Positions 60,627-64,000 of a DNA stretch of 64,000 nucleotides are shown piece after piece. The notes under the pieces are model-generated. The model searched no databases. It was given only the letters and a program-made list of their open reading frames with translations, and was not told the DNA's origin. A program made the position numbers and the translations under genes. Numbering within the stretch: the first letter of the stretch is position 1; every line of letters begins with the position of its first letter. This DNA comes from Desulfatiglans sp. (lineage in GTDB: Bacteria > Desulfobacterota > DSM-4660 > Desulfatiglandales > HGW-15): NCBI GenBank assembly GCA_012513605.1, contig JAAZBV010000130.1:17204-81203 (forward strand), in the 5' to 3' direction.

Positions 60627-61382
60627 TCATAACTTCACAACCCCTTTACAATCCGGGTAATCAGAGCAACCCCAGAACCGGTTGCCTGCGTTTTTCCCGC
60701 TTTTGGCGGTCCGCACAACCATAGCCTTCCCGCATATCGGGCAGAGGGGAGCTGAATCTGGCAAATCAGCCTGCTCCGGCTGAATTGCCTTTTTATTTTC
60801 CCTGAAAGCAAACCGCTTTGATGCAAGCTGTTCGCTGTAACCACCTTCTTCCACAAAGCTTTTTTCCAGCGCTGAGATCTGCTGATCAAGCAAATAATTC
60901 GCCTGATTGATCAGGCAGATGATGGCATTGGCACGTATGGCAGGGTCATCATGTTCAAGCCATTTTGCATAAAGCTGCCATCGCGCCTGATCGGTCAGAC
61001 CAGTCAGGTTAGTTTGATCTGACTGATCTTTTTTATATTTTACCGGCACCCCGCGTACAGCCATCGCCTCCGCTGAATCAGGCACCCATAATGCCATACG
61101 CCGGTGCCTCAGAAAATCCTCAAAGTCGAGCAGCAGCTCTTCAAGGCTTGCCCGCGCCACATTGAGCAGGCGTAATTCTGTTTGTGAAGAGGTGGCCGCT
61201 GCCCTGCTCCCCTCTGCAATATTCTGGCGGCCAGAACGTGCCGCCTGGATCATCTGGTCTGTCATACGGTTAAACTGATTAATGAACTTCTCACAAAACC
61301 AGTATGTAGCATCATAGATAATCGTTGCCGTCTGAAAACTTGCAGTTGACCTGTAACCTCCACTTGGCTTGATCCTGGGCAT
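60627..61382 (-). CDS. Four-helix-bundle (S23/Avd-like) protein with topoisomerase-type zinc ribbon
   Basis: A 251-residue protein. The N-terminal half is a four-helix bundle of the type found in rRNA intervening sequences and DGR Avd proteins (QMIQAARSGRQNIAEGSRAAATSSQTELRLL, about 43-73; core ARSGRQNIAEG). The C-terminus has CPICGKAMVVRTAK (about 207-220) and FWGCSDYPDCKGVVKL (about 231-246), a topoisomerase IA-type zinc ribbon. It may bind nucleic acid. The methyltransferase follows. Confidence 0.8.
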   Translation of the reverse strand: MPRIKPSGGYRSTASFQTATIIYDATYWFCEKFINQFNRMTDQMIQAARSGRQNIAEGSRAAATSSQTELRLLNVARASLEELLLDFEDFLRHRRMALWVPDSAEAMAVRGVPVKYKKDQSDQTNLTGLTDQARWQLYAKWLEHDDPAIRANAIICLINQANYLLDQQISALEKSFVEEGGYSEQLASKRFAFRENKKAIQPEQADLPDSAPLCPICGKAMVVRTAKSGKNAGNRFWGCSDYPDCKGVVKL

Positions 61383-61683
61383 GAAAAGCCTCCTTTTATA
61401 GTTTTCTACTTACTGAACAAATCAGAATGGCTTCCTGTGCGCTCAAATATTATTTGTGCATCTTTTATTTTATAACCGAACGCTAGAAATTTAGCATAAT
61501 TGGGGGACATTTTCAAACATGGTTTAATTTTTCATTTATTATCAAGAATCAACAACATAGATTTAGCTGAATGCTGATTGCTTACTGCTAATAGCTCATC
61601 TGTTAATTGACAATAACCATTTCCGATATTATTAATACCGCGACCACATAAACCGGTTTGGGATATGTGAATTCAATATATGA
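61383..61683. other. Gene-free region before trmB
   Basis: About 300 bp, AT-rich, divergent between the four-helix-bundle gene and trmB. Both promoters should be here. I see no repeats, RNA genes or clear operator. Confidence 0.3.
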
Positions 61684-62334
61684 TTGAGGTTCAGGTTGCG
61701 CCAAAGAAAAATAAAAAATATAGACCAGAAGCTTGCGAGCCATACGCGGTATCTTGTGAATAACCCGACTGAGAACAGGGGCAAATGGGGTGATGTTTTT
61801 GATAATGGACATCCCATTTATGCTGAGTTCGGCTGCGGAAGAGGGCAGTTCAGTATGAGCATGGCAAACAAATATCCTGAACGCAACTATATCGGGTTTG
61901 AATCCAGGGGGAGCATAATAATCCGTGCCCTTGAAAAGGCCGTAAGCGCTGATAAAAACAATATCCTGTTTGTGAATGAAAACGTTATTGATGTAAACGC
62001 ATACTTTGATCAGGGTGAACTCTCAGGTATATATCTTAATTTCAGCGACCCCTGGCCCAAAAAGGGTTATGCAAAGAGGCGTCTTACCCACAGGAGATTT
62101 CTTGAAGGTTACAAAAAGGCGCTCAGACCTGGGGGATTTATTGAATTCAAGACCGACAATGTTGAACTATTTTCATTTACACTGGATGAGTGCAGAGAAA
62201 GCAACATGAATATCATAGAGGTAACAGATGACCTGCATAGCACAGACCTTGATGCTCGCCTTGTAACCACAGAATATGAAGATAACTTCCGCACAATGGG
62301 TAAAAAGATCTGCTACCTGAAGATAGAGGTTTAA
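61684..62334 (+). CDS. trmB: tRNA (guanine-N7-)-methyltransferase
   Basis: A 216-residue protein. YAEFGCGRGQFSMSMA (about 46-61) is the SAM site, NFSDPWPKKGYAKRRLTHRRFL (about 118-139; core FSDPWPKK) and EFKTDNVELFSF (about 153-164) are TrmB hallmarks. It methylates G46 of tRNA. The start is TTG, encoding the MRFRLRQRK family N-terminus; no ATG fits. Confidence 0.93.
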   Translation: MRFRLRQRKIKNIDQKLASHTRYLVNNPTENRGKWGDVFDNGHPIYAEFGCGRGQFSMSMANKYPERNYIGFESRGSIIIRALEKAVSADKNNILFVNENVIDVNAYFDQGELSGIYLNFSDPWPKKGYAKRRLTHRRFLEGYKKALRPGGFIEFKTDNVELFSFTLDECRESNMNIIEVTDDLHSTDLDARLVTTEYEDNFRTMGKKICYLKIEV

Positions 62335-62352
62335 CCGGGGCAGTTAGATCCC

Positions 62353-62415
62353 CTTTGAGCTTTGAGCCTTCAGCTTTCAGCTCTATTCTTTGAGCTTTGA
62401 GCTTTGAGCTCTTTG
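62353..62415. repeat. Nine 7-bp tandem units (consensus ctttgag)
   Basis: Nine heptamers in perfect register from 62353 to 62415, five of them exactly ctttgag and the rest with one to four changes. It lies 18 bp after the trmB stop and before creD. Similar gagctttgagcttt arrays occur between genes elsewhere (recollection). Length probably varies between strains. Confidence 0.88.
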
Positions 62416-62510
62416 CCCTCTTTTTCACACATTTTTCACATTATTTTCCTAATAGACACATATGCCCGGTTAATAATCACCCTAAAAAAGTAACCCATAT
62501 GGAGGCAAAA

Positions 62511-63866
62511 ATGACAGAGATACATGATAGTATAGGCAAGGCGGCAAATCATATTTCAAAATCTACAACAATAAAGATCATGGCAATAGGGGTGCTGATA
62601 CTGGTTTTGCTCATACCAGCCCTGATGATCCAGAACCTTATCAGGGAAAGACAGGCGAGGCGCGATTCTGTTGTAACAGAGATCAATCAGAAATGGGGCG
62701 GAAGGCAGACCATAACCGGCCCTTTTATTACTGTCCCATTCAGAGTTTACTACACGGACAGTACCGGGACATCGCAATACAACATAAGATATCTCCATAT
62801 ATTGCCTGAAACCCTTGCTATTACGGGCAATATAACCCATGAAATGCGTAAAAGAGGAATCTTTAAAACGGTGGTATATGATGGGAAGCTTAAGCTTAAT
62901 GGCCGGTTCAGGAGACCTTCACCTGAAAAGCTTAATATAGACTTTAATAACATAGAATGGGAAAAGGCGCTGCTCTCTGTAGGTATTTCGGATATGCGCG
63001 GAATAGAGGAAAAAATTGATATCATCTACAATGAAAAACCCTGCAAAACCAGCCCTGGCCTGAAAACAGCGGATATTGCCCCTGCCGGTGTAAGTACCCA
63101 GATTGATCTTTTGGCAGCAAATGATAATGGCAACTTCTCCTTTGAACTTAACCTCAAGGGGAGCGATCAATTATACTTTATCCCTGTAGGTGAAACCAAT
63201 ACAGTAACTATTAACTCTGACTGGCCTTCACCATCTTTTGACGGGGCATTCCTCCCTGATAAAAGAGAGACAAATGGCAAAGGCTTTCTGGCGACCTGGA
63301 AGGTGCTGCACCTTAACAGGAACTATCCTCAATTCTGGGATGGCAAACAGTATGACCTTGCCCCTTCAGCCTTCGGGGTTAAGCTCATCATAACCACTGA
63401 CACATACCAGAAATCAGAACGTCTTGCCAAGTATGCAGTAATGTTTCTGCTCTTTACATTCGGGGCATTCTTTTTGTCAGAGGTGATAAACAGGCAGAGG
63501 ATTCACCCGATACAATATATCCTGATCGGTATGGCGATACTGATCTTTTATACCCTTGTACTCTCACTATCCGAACACATTAATTTCAACCTTGCATATA
63601 TCATCTCCGCACTATCCGTGACACTGATTATCTCAGGCTATGCAAAGGCTATCATACCTAATAAACTATTTGCCGCCACCATACTGGGGCTCCTTGCGGT
63701 GCTTTACAGTTACCTGTTTATTATTTTGCAGCTTGGGGATTATGCCCTGCTCATGGGCAGCATCGGGTTACTGGTGATAATAGCGGCTGTAATGTTTATG
63801 ACCCGGCGGATCAACTGGTATGGGGAAGAGGTTGTGAATAAAATTAAGACAGAGGTTTCCTTTTAA
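62511..63866 (+). CDS. creD: CreD-like inner-membrane protein
   Basis: About 451 residues from the ATG at 62511 with GGAGG seven bases upstream. IMAIGVLILVLLIPALMI (about 23-40) is the first membrane helix, INQKWGGRQTITGPFITVPF (about 59-78; core WGGRQTITGP) opens the periplasmic domain and about five helices follow (about 325-440). This is the CreD/inner-membrane cell-envelope family. The creABC regulators are not in view. Confidence 0.88.
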   Translation: MTEIHDSIGKAANHISKSTTIKIMAIGVLILVLLIPALMIQNLIRERQARRDSVVTEINQKWGGRQTITGPFITVPFRVYYTDSTGTSQYNIRYLHILPETLAITGNITHEMRKRGIFKTVVYDGKLKLNGRFRRPSPEKLNIDFNNIEWEKALLSVGISDMRGIEEKIDIIYNEKPCKTSPGLKTADIAPAGVSTQIDLLAANDNGNFSFELNLKGSDQLYFIPVGETNTVTINSDWPSPSFDGAFLPDKRETNGKGFLATWKVLHLNRNYPQFWDGKQYDLAPSAFGVKLIITTDTYQKSERLAKYAVMFLLFTFGAFFLSEVINRQRIHPIQYILIGMAILIFYTLVLSLSEHINFNLAYIISALSVTLIISGYAKAIIPNKLFAATILGLLAVLYSYLFIILQLGDYALLMGSIGLLVIIAAVMFMTRRINWYGEEVVNKIKTEVSF

Positions 63867-63872
63867 ACCTGA

Positions 63873-63963
63873 TCGTTGAAGCTGTCGAAAAAGTACTAAA
63901 GGTATTGAAAAATTATTGAATGAACCGCTGGATATGATAAAGTGCAATCATCCTTCAACGATC
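63873..63963. repeat. Inverted repeat flanking the leader of the right-edge ORF
   Basis: gatcgttgaa (63871-63880) and ttcaacgatc (63954-63963) are perfect 10-bp arms about 73 bp apart. They lie between creD and the transposase-like start, and may belong to the left end of the insertion sequence. Confidence 0.5.
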
Positions 63964-63981
63964 TTTCCAGCGGAGCGATAG

Positions 63982-64000
63982 ATGGCACGATACAAAGAGA
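63982..64000 (+). CDS. Start of a probable IS1182-type transposase (runs off right edge)
   Basis: Six codons are visible, MARYKE, behind GGAGCGATAG. MARYKE(Y/D)S is the usual beginning of IS1182-type transposases. The upstream tgtcgaaaaagta text would fit an insertion-sequence end. Too short for certainty. Confidence 0.4.

Noticed and set aside
62353..62415. Heptamer array as a coding repeat upstream of creD
   Set aside because: The ORF extending upstream has no supported start; the GGAGG-ATG at 62511 is much better.

Overview
The window reads as a stretch of chromosome from an anaerobic Deltaproteobacterium (Desulfobacterota). This is an inference. It rests on the moderate GC content, a four-subunit KorDABC-type ferredoxin-dependent 2-oxoacid oxidoreductase, part of a formylmethanofuran-dehydrogenase-like complex next to an MfnD-like ATP-grasp ligase, an acyl-CoA dehydrogenase, an old-yellow-enzyme/FAD/4Fe-4S oxidoreductase, bacteriohemerythrin, MotB-type flagellar stator genes behind a near-perfect sigma-54 promoter, and an IspH-UbiA fusion. 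I see no rRNA, tRNA, CRISPR array or phage.

Layout. 0-7.3 kb: formylmethanofuran dehydrogenase subunits B (edge) and D, a broken AlbA_2/HATPase regulator, an MfnD-like ligase carrying an in-frame palindromic insert, a GPH symporter and the kor operon. 7.6-14.9 kb: an accessory zone with a SET-domain protein, several uncharacterised ORFs, a HigBA toxin-antitoxin pair, REP-like repeats and two reverse-strand genes that look like integron cassettes without an integrase, each encoding a protein with an RX4H (HEPN-like) motif. 15.1-17.8 kb: thioesterase, hemerythrin and acyl-CoA dehydrogenase. 17.8-30.2 kb: a tightly packed plus-strand cluster that joins a partner-switching module (HATPase-GNAT fusion, STAS, RsbW-like kinase, Cache-HAMP-PP2C phosphatase) to a HisC-like aminotransferase, a three-subunit molybdenum hydroxylase, a MATE exporter, a GNAT-like protein and an NMT1-type substrate-binding protein. 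30.2-32.8 kb: IS debris, HicAB and a YgjP-like metallopeptidase. 32.9-54.5 kb: mostly housekeeping (OYE-FAD enzyme, lipoprotein, radical SAM, MotB pair, der, response regulator, pyrG, pyrE, HU, larE, DinG-like helicase, NUDIX, MFS, DUF4160/DUF2442 pair, dusB, ispH-ubiA, glycosyltransferase). 54.5-61.4 kb: a second accessory island of toxin-antitoxin and defence-like genes (VapBC, RES-Xre, AlbA_2, HNH nuclease, TraR/YbiI zinc finger, TacAT-like GNAT/DUF1778, methyltransferase, four-helix-bundle/zinc-ribbon protein). 61.7-64 kb: trmB, creD-like and the first codons of what looks like a transposase.

The parts most worth follow-up are the 17.8-30.2 kb partner-switching/molybdenum-hydroxylase cluster, the integrase-less HEPN-like cassette pair at 12.7-14.2 kb, the palindromic element inside the ATP-grasp gene, the vapBC block bracketed by a duplicated glycosyltransferase 3' end, and the two toxin-antitoxin operons whose first gene looks leaderless. 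All family names come from reading motifs by eye; no database search was run.
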